Positions 23,358 to 35,080 of a DNA stretch of 64,000 bases are shown here, piece by piece. The position numbers and the translations under genes are program-made. Source of the DNA: Maratus speciosus (Eukaryota > Arthropoda > Arachnida > Araneae > Salticidae). Location of the stretch: contig OZ010791.1 of NCBI GenBank assembly GCA_963932465.1, forward strand, positions 325,023,283-325,087,282, given 5' to 3'. Position 1 is the stretch's first letter; every line of letters begins with the position of its first letter. The notes beneath the pieces are model-generated. The model did no database searches, was not told the origin of the DNA, and saw nothing but the letters and a program-made list of their open reading frames with translations.

Positions 23358-23565
23358 CTAGAACTTCTAGATAAGTGATTCTCTTCTTCATTGGTTGCGT
23401 ATTTACTTGACACATATAAGCTCCTCGGTCAGATTCTTCCACATTTGAAATTGCAAGATTCCAGTTTTGTCTATTTTTATGTTCTAAAGTGATGCGGTAG
23501 TTACGGGTAATGACATGGGTGTGAATAGTTAAAATTGTCTGGCTTTCAACTCTTATCCAAGCTAC
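23358..23565 (-). CDS. Immunoglobulin-domain exon, lachesin/DIP-like cell adhesion protein (partial gene)
   Basis: This exon encodes about 69 residues from the second half of an Ig domain. It begins VAWIR after a polypyrimidine tract and an AG acceptor at 23566-23567, and ends after LEVL plus one base at a GT donor (23357-23356), i.e. phase 1. Visible features are the core tryptophan of VAWI, the HVITRNYRITLEH strand region, and NVEESDRGAYMCQVNT, where the Cys is the second cysteine of the Ig disulphide and the D-x-G-x-Y-x-C pattern is diagnostic. The wording closely matches the first Ig domain of arthropod lachesins and of DIP/Dpr-type surface proteins, which act in neuronal recognition outside the cell. 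Exon length and phase fit that family. I find no other exon of the gene in the window, so its introns must be long and transposon-filled. I cannot tell lachesin from a DIP with one exon. Confidence 0.9.
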
Positions 23566-23828
23566 CTGTTTGAAAAAGAAAAAAAAATGAATGCATAAAT
23601 GAAATGCCGATGAAAAAAAACAAATGATACCTATACAAAAAACTTTAAAAAACAAAAATAACGAGCTGTTTAATATTACAAACTATTGACATTTTCTGTT
23701 TCTAAATATAGTTTCAATTAAAATTGCATCACAGTAAAAGAGGATTTTTTTAAATCAAATGGTAATTTATTATAAGAAATTTATTAAACAAAAGGTGACT
23801 TAGAACATACAAATATTCTGCAATTTAA

Positions 23829-24782
23829 CCCTTTATGCCACTACGGTACTTAAAAGTACCATTAAAATGGCTCGTTATAAAATTCATTTATAACATCGAT
23901 TAGTAGTAATACAGGTTAGAATGAGTTATAGATACTTTACTTTCATTTGTTCCAGAAGCATTATTGTTTTGTCCAAAACAAAAATATTTTTAAAAAGCTT
24001 TTTGCCTTTGCATCTTTTTACTTTCCTTGACGTTGAAAGGTTGGGGGAGGAAACTTTCAGTTCGGAAATATTTCTACATTTCTGTTGTAAGAACATTATG
24101 TTTGCACAATGTGCAAACATAATGCACATTTCTTAATTCTGCAAAACGCAAAAATAAATATTTTAAATAAAATACTTGAGTGGTGTTATAAATATCCCAC
24201 AAAATCCCCATAAATGCAAATTTAATTAATTAATTTTAATTGACAAAATTCTTCAAAAATTTATTAAATGATTGTGTAAATCTTCTAATGAAGTTTCAAA
24301 AATTCACGGGAATTGTTTTCGAAGATAAAAAATCATGAATTCATAAAGTGGTACATAACGAGTTAATGAAGTTTAGCGAATATGTCATTGTCTGAAATAT
24401 AATGATTGCAGTTATTTTGCGTACTAATCAATTCACATTCATAAGAAAATTGGCTAAAGAAGAGGTTTTGGAGGCGTTTGGGAAATATCATATTACAAAA
24501 AGATTTAACCGGTATTACTACTTTCTAATATTTTTTGTTTTTTATCACACATGATTCGTTTGAAAAGTAACCTATTATTTAAATTTAAAGAGTGAAATAT
24601 ATGTTTAAAATAAAAGAAACATAAATAATGCAAAGATAATTAAGCAAACTATTATTATTAATATTACGAAATGCCAAAACATAAATGAAACCCTAATCAA
24701 AAATTACAAACGTAATTATTAAGACAAAATTATAATTAATGTAAAAATATGCAGTATTAATAGTACGCCAGGCCCTAACGGG
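23829..24782. mobile_element. TTAA-flanked piggyBac-like non-autonomous element (954 bp)
   Basis: TTAA at 23825-23828 and 24783-24786 bracket ends that are inverted: CCCTTTATGCC at the left, and a right end whose reverse complement reads CCCGTTAGGGCC. This is the target and terminal style of piggyBac elements. A 31-bp perfect palindrome lies inside (24094-24124). No transposase remains. Confidence 0.65.
24094..24124. repeat. 31-bp perfect palindrome
   Basis: Fifteen-base arms CATTATGTTTGCACA and the reverse complement surround a single central A. Confidence 0.9.
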
Positions 24783-24789
24783 TTAATGA

Positions 24790-25680
24790 CAGAAAATATT
24801 AATTATTCAAAGACAAAAATATTATTTCCTAATTAATAAAACATATCAAAATAAATACATAAACACACACACGCATACTTAGTGAATGAATTTTTTCCAA
24901 TGTGGGCAAAAGATCGTAAGACTCCTTTTGAATCCAAGAAAGAAGAAGTTACATACGAATAATGGATTGATTTCTAACATTATGTGTATTCATGCATTAC
25001 TTAATGTTATTTTTCAGTCTATTAGTGTGATACATCGAAATCTCATTAAAATTCTACCTTATTTACAACATCAATAAATATTTATTTATCTCTCGTAGTA
25101 TAAAGAATATCAAATATCTTCTGATAACCATATTTATATCCAAGTTAAATCTTTACTCTGTTAATTTAATCACCGATTTTGAGTTTTAAAATTATTACCA
25201 TGTAATTTACAGGGATTAAAACTGACAAGAATTTAAAATTTTTAAGAATTTGAATTTCAGAAAAATGTAGAGTTATGCAAATGTTACAATTTTTGAAAAC
25301 GTTCCCTATAGTTCATTCTTCTGCTAACATTTTGGACAATTATAATCTTTTAAGCGCTTAAAAATAAATCTAAACCACATAAAGAAAATGGAAGTTATAA
25401 TGATGGTTAGTGATATTGTTTTTATTTTAATACTATTCAGTAAAACAATCTGTTATTACTACAAAGACATTTCTGAACAATAAACATAATAAAGTTTCTA
25501 AAATCTTCAAATTTAATTCCTAATAAAATTTATTACAGAAATAATAACAAAAACATTAATATTTTGCTTATTAAAATGAGAGACACATAATGTTTTACTC
25601 ACTTAACATAATTTTTTAATGTATTTACCGTTTACAGAAATAAAAATTCCTAACCCTAACAAATAATTCCTATCACTAGC
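24790..25680. other. AT-rich DNA, nothing recognised
   Basis: A short AC-rich tract lies at 24863-24874. No coding or element signal was found. Confidence 0.4.
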
Positions 25681-25918
25681 CCATATACAGGGTGACAATT
25701 ATTGAACTATTTGAAATTAAACCGTCATAACTTCTGAACGGTTTGCATGATGAAGTTCAAACATCGTGGTTGGCCGCAGGGTATGATGGGAATTAGTATG
25801 CGCAACTTCTACGCAACTTCATCAATAAGCGAAATTAGGGCATTTGGGGTAGTGAGAATTTGTATTTAGCGATCGAGAAGTCTCTCCACTCTCAACGGGT
25901 GACTGTTTTGGTGTACCA

Positions 25919-26716
25919 ATGTCCAGTCACGGAATAATCGGTCCGATATTCTTTGACGGCACAGTGACTACTGAACGATACGTGAAGGTTTTGGAAAATG
26001 GTTTCATCCTCATTATCCAAACTGACACTGCAGATAAACAAATCGATATAAATTTGAATGCTACAGAAAGTCAGATAAACAAATTGATATAAATTTGAAT
26101 GCTACAAAAAGTCAGATAAAACGAATTGATATAAATTTGAAAGCTACAGAAAATCAGATAAAACAAATCGATATAAATTTGGATGCTACAGAAAGTCAGC
26201 TAAAATAAATTGTGATATAAATTTGAATGCTACAGAAAGTCAGCTAAAATAAATTGTGATATAAATTTGAATGCTACAGAAAGTCAGATAAAACGAATTG
26301 ATATAAATTGATTCAACAAGATGTGGTTCATGCAAGACGGAGCTCGACACCATTGGACCAAGAAAGTTTTTGATGTCCTGGAGGAGCACTTTGGAGACGG
26401 CATTTTGACTCTGGGGTACCCAGAGGCCAACGGAATGGGACCCGCTTGGCCACCATATTCTCTGGATCTGAACACATGTGTCTCATTTTTGTGGGGCTAC
26501 ATTAAAGACAATAATGTCTAGAGAAATAACCCCAAAACCATATCTGAGCTGAAAACCACCATTCAGGGGGTCATCGACAGCATCGATGTTCCGACACTTC
26601 AGCGGGTCATGCAGAATTTTGCTATTCGTCTGCGCCACATCATAGCCAATGATGACAGCCATATCAAACATATCATAATCAAAATCCGAATATCTGTAGT
26701 GAAATTTACACGTTGA
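25919..26716 (+). pseudogene. Transposase C-terminal remnant, mariner superfamily
   Basis: Codons from 25919 read MSSHGIIGPIFFDGTV, then 26321-26521 give MWFMQDGARHHWTKK and PPYSLDLNTC. The MQDGARHH Asp and the aspartate after LDLNTC are catalytic positions in the related copy. In this copy the last one is replaced by Val (LNTCVSFLWGYIK), and a TAG follows the KDNN residues. The 41-44-bp minisatellite (26031-26309) is inserted between the sequences coding IIQTD and KMWFMQDGA. Homology continues past the stop to about 26716. This copy cannot encode an active enzyme. Confidence 0.88.
26031..26309 (+). repeat. 41-44-bp minisatellite, ~6.6 units, inside the mariner transposase
   Basis: Units begin CAGATAAA or CAGCTAAA and contain GATATAAATTTGAATGCTAC followed by AGAAAGT. 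Units 5 and 6 are identical to each other (44 bp) and share small insertions. The sequence is absent from copy 2 at 40519-41339, so it expanded after the copies separated. Confidence 0.95.
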
Positions 26717-26914
26717 ATAGAGTTTGTGCACTCAGTAGTTTTTAAATAATTTACATTTTATTTCATATAGTTCAATAATTGTCAACCTGTATTTGCACGC
26801 TGTATCTATGCGTATTTGATACTATGTTTAGGTTACAATTAGCTTACTATTACAAATTTATGAAACAGGATTGATGTTTTAAAACGACATTCTGTTCTTG
26901 TATTTCACATAGAT

Positions 26915-26990
26915 CAGGGGTTCTCAAACTATGGTACGCGTACTGGTACTACGTGAAGCTCTTTTTACTGGCACGCGGAAGCCTGATTTT
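26915..26990 (+). mobile_element. hAT-like terminal sequence, isolated end
   Basis: CAGGGGTTCTCAAACTATGG followed by GTACGCG is the style of a hAT (Charlie-like) left terminus. No matching right end with an 8-bp duplication was found nearby. Confidence 0.4.
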
Positions 26991-26999
26991 GGTACGACA

Positions 27000-27240
27000 A
27001 ATGAAATAAAAATTACAGCATGTGAAATCAAAAAGCAGCTCAATCCCATCTCCCTCCCTCCTTTTTGTGTCAGTTTACCGGCTCCGTGGTGTTTGCTCTC
27101 AGTTACTGCTTTGACGGCGTTTTGAATGTAATTTCGATTAGAAATTTTAGATAAATGGAACTAATATTCGGTAGATGTTGAGTTGACCTTTCATACAACC
27201 CGAAAAAATTACTTCTATTAATATATTGTATATGTGTATA
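27000..27240. other. No recognisable feature between hAT-like end and MITE
   Basis: A short open frame (26931-27125) spans the hAT-like end and has no known motif. Confidence 0.35.
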
Positions 27241-27243
27241 TTA

Positions 27244-28433
27244 CAGTCATACAGGGTAACTTTGATCCGCATTTTCTCTATTTTCATATGCCACACTCTT
27301 ATTTGAAGAATATTGTCGCAACTAGGGGCATAAAAGAGAATAAAGTATCCTAAATTATTGTTTGACTATAAAAGATTAAGGAATAATAAGGATAAAAGCA
27401 ATAACAAATGGATTTTTAGCCTGGTTCAAAGTTACCCAGCCATTTAGGGTAACTTTGCACCATATGATAATTTTTTTTATATAAAATAATTAATTATAAA
27501 ATAAAGTATTGTAGTCAGGACAATTTTAAACACCAAAAAATGTTTTCAGATATGTAAAGACTGCGAATTTACGTTTCCCAACATCACAAGATTTGTATAA
27601 TTTATGATATTACAACAAATATCCGGCATAAGAAAAGTGGAAGAAGAGAACCATGAACATTTAGAAATAAAAAAAAAACTGTTTATTGTTCATATAAAAC
27701 ATAAAAATGCATTGAAAAACAATTTTCAATGTTTTAACTCTATAATATATCCATAGTTACAGTAATACATACAAGTACTAGTATTATTCAAACACGAATA
27801 AAATACGTCGAACGTATGAAATGTCAAATTTGAGTAGCTCCGCCCCTAATCACGCATCTACATGAATTTTACACATATTTGTAAAAGTATTTACATGTCA
27901 TATCTAATGCACACTTTCGGTATTTATATAAAATATACGTGCAAATATGGGAAATTTTCGACAGTAGCACCTATAATCAGTAAATTATAAGCATCAGTGT
28001 AGCTTTGAGCCGGCTCAAAGTTACCCTGAAAATGCTGTAAAATGCTAACGCCTTCTTATTTTACATTTTATTAAGTATTAATAAATAAATAATCACAAAA
28101 TATTAACACATTTAGAACATTTAGATAATAATATGTCTCATAAATGGGTATATTGCTACTTACTATGAAAATTTAATTGGATTACAACAACTTTAAAACA
28201 GCATTCAAAATTAACTTGAAAACAGTACTTCACAAATATAGTTAGATGATGCAATTAATTGCGCATAATGTTGCTAATTTATTTTCTAAAATAAAGAATA
28301 GAAATCCCAGTTTTGAACCTTGCCAACAGAGCACAGTTTTGGAGTTTATTTAGTCTTTTAGAGTCAAAAATATTGAAAAATAGGAGGTGGTGCAAAGTTA
28401 CACCCCGTGGTTCAAAGTTACCCTGATTGACTG
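27244..28433. mobile_element. TA-flanked MITE with GGTAACTTTG subterminal repeats (1190 bp)
   Basis: The left end CAGTCATACAGGGTAACTTTG and the right end, whose reverse complement starts CAGTCAATCAGGGTAACTTTG, are inverted and flanked by TA. AGGGTAACTTTG or its complement recurs internally at about 27427, 27449, 28016 and 28395, like repeated transposase-binding sites. No coding remnant is seen, so it is non-autonomous. Confidence 0.85.
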
Positions 28434-28663
28434 TACTTATTTCAACGGACTTCTATTTCGCATTAATAGGCAGTTTACTTTGAGAAGTTATGTAAATTTC
28501 TTATGTGAGCTATTCACTTATGAAATTTTCTTATGTATTTTTTAATACTAATATAATCATAATATTCATGTAACAAAAAAAGAGCGGCCAAGGCGACTTC
28601 AAATGTGTATTTTTTCCATGTTCGTTTAACAAAGCTATGCAATAGTTTTATATTTAAAATAGG

Positions 28664-29496
28664 GGTCTTTCCCCCTGCAAGCTACGCTGGCCAACCCCAG
28701 TTCAGACACCGCAGAATCTAAAAACACGCTAATCTGATGGGTTTTAAAAATATTAGAGAACATTGAATTATACTGAAAAAAGCTGTGCAGATCTCCCTGT
28801 AAACGGGTTTCCATTCAATTCACTTTGATTGCAAAAATTTAAGGGCGAATCAGTTGATGTTAAGACATCCAATGGTTGTTTTCGTTTTTGATTAAAGAGG
28901 ATCAGTTAAACATTTGAAAAGAAGCTAAAATAAAATAAATTAAGTATAAGAGTCTTTGTCTCCCGGTATTTTAAAACAATTTCTATAACAATAGCCTAAG
29001 TCATGTGACTATCATCAACAGTTCCAGGCGGACCACTTCGAATTTTATACTCTAGGTGCCATTTTGGTGCTTTAATGTTAGCCAGGTACAGGTGATAAGT
29101 CATCAAATATTATTCTATCGCCATCATTTCATCTATATTATAATATTTCAAGTCGTAAACTGCCATAAAGAAATACGGTCTGATCCCTTCGCCGTTCATA
29201 TGAAAGTTTGGCAAAGATGTCCTATAAGTCCCATACTGGCGTGACTTTTTTAACGAAGACAAATTGGGGAACGCATCAACAGCATAAACAGCAACATCCG
29301 GCTTGCCATATCAAGCAAAATAACGATACTTTGGCACCGGTTATGTGCCCGTTCCGTATATGACATTGGCGTCAGAAAAAAATCGCGCCAATATGGGACC
29401 GTAAGTTTTCCATTTTGATTAAAAAATCAAAAATTTTTTCGAATAAAACTGCATAAAAGTTGCCATGGTCGCTAAGAATTCTATGTACTGTTATAA
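28664..29496 (-). mobile_element. Element E, copy 2, first part
   Basis: Reverse-complement match to the 3' half of E copy 1 (about 12180-13300), without the SINE. It stops at 29496 where the gypsy retrotransposon begins and resumes at 39548. Confidence 0.9.
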
Positions 29497-31363
29497 TGTT
29501 GCGGGTTTCTCCTGTTTTTTTAAAATGCACAATGCGCCCCAATTTTAACAAATGAACTTATGATCATACCACTACTAACAGGTGTGTAAACTGCAAACCG
29601 AAACCAACAAAAACTACACCCACCATAAATTTTGAACGCAGTTTTAGATGTAGAAACAATAATAAATGCATACCATGATCATAAGCTCAAAAATATTAGA
29701 AAAAGACTACAGGAAGAACTCGCTATGTCTCAATGAGTACTTGACATCCTTCTTCAAAGTTCTACAATGAATTTATAGCTAGAGGGAACCGAAAACTGAT
29801 AGTAACGAATAAGGATGCCAAATTTCCATTGAAACAACCAATCTGTGATCGTATAAACTTATTAGATATACTGAATTCTCACAAAATAAAAGAATTGCGT
29901 TGCGTTTTAAATTATCTATACACTTATGGAATGAACTTACCATTCCAATATGATTTTAAGCGTTTTACAAATTAAATTTATAAAAAAAAAAACTAACTAT
30001 TAATTTTCCTTGTATATACCGTTATCTGTTAGATAAACAAAGTAAGAGAACACTTTAAAGATAAACACACGAGGCATAAGCTTAACATGAATTTTATTTG
30101 TATAATCACTTAAATAAAATCTTAGTTTTAAAATTCCTGACCTTCGTGAACGAAGATCAAGCACTTGAACAAATATACTAAAGATCCCTCCTATTAGGAC
30201 TTAAATATTATGAAGCCTGTTCTACTAAAATTCACACCATCTTGCACATATAAAATTATACACAAGTATTACTATTATGGATATGAGCCTATTACAAGCT
30301 TATTTTCTTTTACAGATGTATGCTGTTAATTAAATAAAATTACTCCCTTATTAACTATAATCAACTTATCAAAATTTTAGCTCATATAATTGAAATGCAT
30401 ATACACCATTATTCATTCTACCAACAAAATCATTCATGGTCTCAACATTTTAGCAAGTTTAATTTTATAATGCAGATTCAAACGCTATACACTAAATAAC
30501 GTATTGTAAATTCATTAAGTATTTTAAACACAAATAAGTTTAGCCAACTCACCAAAAACCTCTTTGGTTTATATTCCATCAAAAGCATTCCTCATTTTGG
30601 CACATACCCACACAGTTCAAGGGTCTCACTCTCTATCATTTTGGCAGTTACGAATCCTGAAGTATTCCGGGCTGGATAAACGTGGCACTGTAACTACGAA
30701 ACCTGGAGAACTTCGGGCTGGATAAACATGGCACTGGGACTACGAAACCTGGAGAACTTCGGGCTGGATAAACATGGCACTGAAACTACGAATCCTTTCA
30801 CGTCAGCAATTCGTCACAGGAGTCGGGCGGTATACATATCTCAGACTGCGCTCATTCCTCCACGCTGTATCGCGGCCTCTCTGTTTCTGCTCCAGTATAT
30901 CTTTGCCGGACTCGTATAATCGGAGACTTCAGGATAAACGGCAGCTGAACGAAAAAGCGTGCTTATCTGAAAACGTAAGAAAGACTCGACCCTTTTATGA
31001 GGGTCCTTATATTGTGTGTTTACCAGACTGGATGCACTCTGTGTGTGGTCCCTTTTTATTTTATTGCACTTACCAGATCGTCGTAAACATTTCAATGAAT
31101 TGCAATAAATATGTTTGCGTCACAGCTTGGCGGCACCAAACAGTACAATACTCACATACATGTGTTTTCAGATAACTTGAGTGGGGAATCGCTAATAAAA
31201 ATAAACGTGAGTATACACCCTTACATCAGACCTCTTGAATAATAAAAAGAACTGAGATACGAATGGAAAAATACAAACGCTGACTGTGTACACAATTTTA
31301 ATTATGAATAAATTTAATATAAATATGCAAAGTAATTAAAAACTCGTCACTTCTACTGTAACA
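29497..31363 (-). repeat. 3' LTR of the gypsy element (1867 bp)
   Basis: Nearly identical to 36891-39547 except that it lacks ~750 bases (those at about 38380-39127) and has three rather than four 46-bp tandem units. It ends at 31363 next to GAGTTCCCCATGG. On the minus strand this reads CCATGGGGAACTC, a weak polypurine tract. Confidence 0.93.
30649..30786 (+). repeat. 46-bp tandem repeat in the 3' LTR, 3 units
   Basis: Units of the form TACGAAACCTGGAGAACTTC plus CGGGCTGGATAAACATGGC. The 5' LTR has four units at 38041-38224. Confidence 0.95.
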
Positions 31364-32974
31364 GAGTTCCCCATGGCAGGTGAAAAAAAGATATTTATAC
31401 TCTCAAACTAAAAATATCTTTTTTTTTTGAAAACCCAGCACCCACAAAAGACCAACTGAACACCCCATGAACAAAAGACCAACTGAACACCCCATGAACA
31501 AAAGGAAACCTATAATAGCCCAAAACTGAATTTACTTAATCCTACACATTACCATAATACGAATAACATGATGGCATGCGACAAGCCAGACCAAGAAAAT
31601 AAAATGAACACATCTGCTAGGCCGATACTCATCACCAAACACAGTTGCAAAATTATGAAACAACGACACGTTTACAAACCAAGTTCCATAACGAAAACAA
31701 ACCAATCTCATAGATACATACTGGTAGTGCAACTACAAGAACTGCATCGGCATTCCCTACCTCCCTAGATTTTCTGTAAGCAACCATCTTGAAATTATCC
31801 ATCACTTCGAAAAAGCCATCCTAAGACACTACCGCCGGGCAAGTCAACATTTCCTGAAAATAATCAATGTGCAACACAATACATTAATCACCAGCCTACT
31901 CTCTTCCGTACAACTTACCTGACGAAACAAACACGAGGACAATGGTAAGTATGAAAACAAAGTGACAGTTTTTAGACTATTATGAATAAAGTAGCATAAA
32001 TCAATTTCGAATAACACTGAGAAATTAAATATACTTGTGTGACACATACATCATATTCACATAGCTTATAACTGTGTCACGCCGATAGAGGACAGCTAAA
32101 AATGTTAGTGAAAAAATAACTAATGAAAATTTTGAATAACCCTACAGAAGAAAATTATCTGTAAAAAGGAATATTCAACTCTCATATAAATTCACACATT
32201 TAGTTAAAAGTGCAACATCCTCACAATACATTACCGTATACTAAACTTACTAAAATGCTACCTTTGACAAAAGGCAACTTGCCTTTGTAAAACTTTTACC
32301 TTTACCGCCAATTTTTAAACAGTTGGCACAAAGCATTTTATCGCAATACACAATTAAATTCCATAACTACACAAAAAACATCTTATATATATACAAACTG
32401 AATCATCAAAATACAAAAAGATACATCAAAATACATATACCATTCAGATACATCCGTTGAGCGTGTTTGCTAAACCCCCTTGTGATTTAAAGTTTTAAAA
32501 GTCTGTTTTTAACAAGGGTAGGATAGCTGTAGAATTTTTTTACAATATGCTCCGATTTTACAAGAGCAAGCATAAAGGGTATCATAGCTGTGGCCGCCTC
32601 AGGGACATGAAACTCAATTTTTTTATATTATACTATTTTTTTAGGAGGGGGGGGGGTGAAAATTTTAAAGCAACAGTCCTCCCAGAGTTTTCCCAGGCCA
32701 CAATCAACTAACGGATTACACTAAACATCTATCAGTAAAGGATGTCTTACTAACACCCCACGCTTTAATTAATTGAATACCTGCTTAAACTCATTAAAAA
32801 ACTTTCGGAAACTAACAATGACTATGCATTGTTTACATCATTCAAATTTATAAACATATACACATATTGAAACACAGATTACAAATACATACTAACACAA
32901 TTAAATTTTGAACACAAAAAAAATATGTAGCACTATCAACACAAAAAGAAACAATTGCAAAACCAACTGACATT
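31364..32974 (-). other. Gypsy interior where integrase should lie; nothing recognised
   Basis: After the RNase H start at 32975 there is 1.6 kb up to the 3' LTR. I see no integrase zinc motif, no D,D-35-E core and no envelope-like frame. It contains a 27-bp duplication (31448-31504), and the open frames are short. Either integrase was deleted or it was replaced by unrelated sequence. Confidence 0.6.
31448..31504 (+). repeat. 27-bp tandem duplication
   Basis: Two units of ACCAACTGAACACCCCATGA plus ACAAAAG, preceded by a partial unit. Confidence 0.85.
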
Positions 32975-33763
32975 TCAAAACGTACCTACCAGTACATGGA
33001 TTGTCAAACGAAACTTTTTACTCGCAAAAGCCACTGGATGTAGTAAATTGTCATCCCCTAATTGCATTAGAACTGAACCGAGAGCTACGCCACTTGCGTC
33101 TGTGTACAAATGAAACTCCTTATCAAAATTAGGTAAAATAATGCAAGGTTTCGAAATCAAAGCTTCCCTCAAATCATCAAATTCTTTCTGGACCTCAGGT
33201 GTCCATTTAAAAACACCATTCTCCTTAGTTACATTTTTAAAATTAATTTCCCTTTTACTGAAGTCAGGAATGAAACGCCTATTGTAAGTTAAAGTACCAA
33301 GGAAACTTCTCACAGCTATACGGCTATCGGGGATTTTGAAATTTTTTACAACTTCAATATTTTTATTTATAGGAGCAACCTGATTTTTACAAATTTCATA
33401 TCCTAAATACTGAATTTTATCTGTTAATATTTTGCATTTACTAGGTTTAAGCCTTAAGTTATGTTCCCTTAGTCTGTCAAAAAACATCTGTAATTTATTT
33501 AAGTGACATTCAATGTCGTTAGAAGAAATAATTATATCATCCACATAAACGAGGATCCCCAAATTCGCTAAGTCACCAAAAATAAAATTCATGAGTCTCT
33601 GGAACCCTGCACTACTCGTTGCTAAACCAAAAGGAATTCTATTAAATTGATGCAAACCACGATGAGTTATGATAGCAGTCTTATGGCGGCCTTCAGGTCT
33701 AATTACTTGCTGAAAAAATCCACTGGTTAAATCCAAAGTAGAAAAAAATTTCGAACCCACCAA
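32975..33763 (-). pseudogene. Gypsy pol: reverse transcriptase palm/thumb and RNase H start
   Basis: Copies retrotransposon RNA into DNA inside virus-like particles. Seen in order: FFSTLDLTSGFFQ (palm, first catalytic Asp), FGLATSSAGFQRLM, YVDDIIISS (catalytic YVDD), LRLKPSKC and QYLGYEI (thumb side). A tether region ending in KPCIILPNF then leads to YTDASGVALGSVLMQ, the start of RNase H with its first acidic residue. The frame ends abruptly after FASKKF, where a family member would continue through RNase H into integrase. It is one base out of frame with the upstream piece at 33727-34395, which it overlaps. Confidence 0.95.
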
Positions 33764-34395
33764 CGAATCAATTGAGTCAGTAATGTTGGCAGATGATAAT
33801 TATCTTTAATTAGGTTCTTATTCAATTTTCGGAAGTCAACAGCAAGACGATGATGGCCATCTGCCTTTTGTAGTAAAATAACAGGTGATGCAAATTCGGA
33901 CATAGATGGTGCAATAATACCTGCCTCAAGAAAAGCATCTAATTGTTCAATTAGTTCTTTTCGTAAATTTATTGGGACCCTATAAGCTTTAGATTTAACT
34001 GGTTTCTCTTCTCTAAGGTGAATTTCATGTGGAATGGTCGTACGCCCAGGCAACTCCCGTACTGACGCAGCAAAAACATCTTTATTTTTAAAAAAAAAAT
34101 CCTTAATTCTAGTTTTATACTGGTCGTCTAAATGATCTAAGTTGATATCTGCATCCCACTCCAAGTCGGCATGATCAAAATCTACATCAGAGCTCCCATT
34201 TTGGACATTCCCATAAAAATTAAATTTTTCCACTTCCTTTTTACAAAAGCTTAATTTCGCCATAGTCATATTTTTATTTAATGCTAACTCCTCGTCACTA
34301 AAATTTATAACAGATACAAATAACCCATGTTCATCTGAACAAACAGTCCTTGCAATTAACATCTTATCCATTAACTTATACCTGCAAGGATTCAA
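33727..34395 (-). pseudogene. Gypsy pol: protease-RT linker and RT fingers
   Basis: Contains a conserved linker (NPCRYKLMDK), a KDVFAASVRELPGRT segment and the RT fingers motifs KAYRVP, EFASPVILLQKADG and LAVDFRKLN. The last 20 or so residues are out of frame, since the true continuation is in the 33763 frame. Upstream, this frame remains open into FPNKIVEHKCRKN, so it really joins the protease piece through a one-base indel near 34455-34465. Confidence 0.93.
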
Positions 34396-34435
34396 AACAA
34401 AATTACAATTTAAATCATTTAAATTTTTTCTACAT

Positions 34436-35080
34436 TTATGTTCTACAATTTTGTTTGGGAAAAGGCGGAATGTTTACTTTATGTTTTATATAAGCAAAAA
34501 TATCTTTATTAGGCATAGTCTGTGGACTTACATTATTTTTATCTTCAGAGTTTAGCTCTAAATGCTCTTCCAGGTTATCTTGGACCTGAGCCATAAGTAC
34601 AGACTGGATAGTCTCAGAATTTTGTTTGTTTACATTAGGGATTTCTAAATTTTTCAAATTTACCAAATTGTTTTCACAAAAAATTACAGCCTTATTTTTC
34701 TTAAGAAAAGGCATGCCTAAAATGCCACTAAATATTTTTATAAATTGACCTTGAATAATATAAAAGGTATCAGAAAATTCCTCATTTAATATTTTAAAGT
34801 TAAGATCTACAGATTTATTTAAAAGTTTCGTATCACCACTGGTAGTAAGAATAGGGATATTACATATATTTACTTTTATATTTTCTAATTTTTCAACAAT
34901 ACAACTACAAATTAAATTAATTGACGACCCCGTATCTGCTAAGAATTTTAAATTAGTTTCATTTAACATGACCGACATAATAGGTAAATTAGCATTATTA
35001 TCCGGGAATACAGATAAAACGAATTTCTGATAGTCTGCAGGCCTTGTATGAGTCGATTCTGCCATAATCGGCTCAGCCAC
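34436..35080 (-). pseudogene. Gypsy pol: aspartic protease region
   Basis: Retropepsin-type domain: LKFLADTGSSINLI (catalytic D-T/S-G) at about residues 45-58 and a later GILGMPFLKK, the hydrophobic-G flap-side motif. The first codon assigned is a GTG that overlaps the gag stop. The real entry is more likely by -1 frameshifting from the zinc-knuckle frame at TTTAAAC (35092-35086), since the frame is open back through CGG GTA to that heptamer. It ends in a premature TAA caused by a one-base indel. Confidence 0.92.

Larger units (their letters stand above)
25688..26789 (+). mobile_element. mariner-superfamily element, copy 1 (internally deleted, expanded by a minisatellite)
   Basis: The left terminus CAGGGTGACAATTATTGAAC and an inverted right terminus ending TTGTCAACCTG are flanked by TA. 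Copy 2, in the opposite orientation, is at 40519-41339. The transposase region lacks its N-terminal DNA-binding part, with only ~230 bases between the left end and the first recognisable catalytic-domain codons. It is also split by tandem repeats. Confidence 0.92.

Noticed and set aside
26031..26309. Possible CRISPR array
   Set aside because: Units are contiguous with no unique spacers, inside a eukaryotic transposon; it is a minisatellite.
30774..31175. 133-residue plus-strand frame in the gypsy 3' LTR
   Set aside because: It lies in an LTR, antisense to the element, partly over 46-bp tandem repeats. A short EGPYIV-like word recalls gypsy integrase tails but is not supported by any neighbouring domain.
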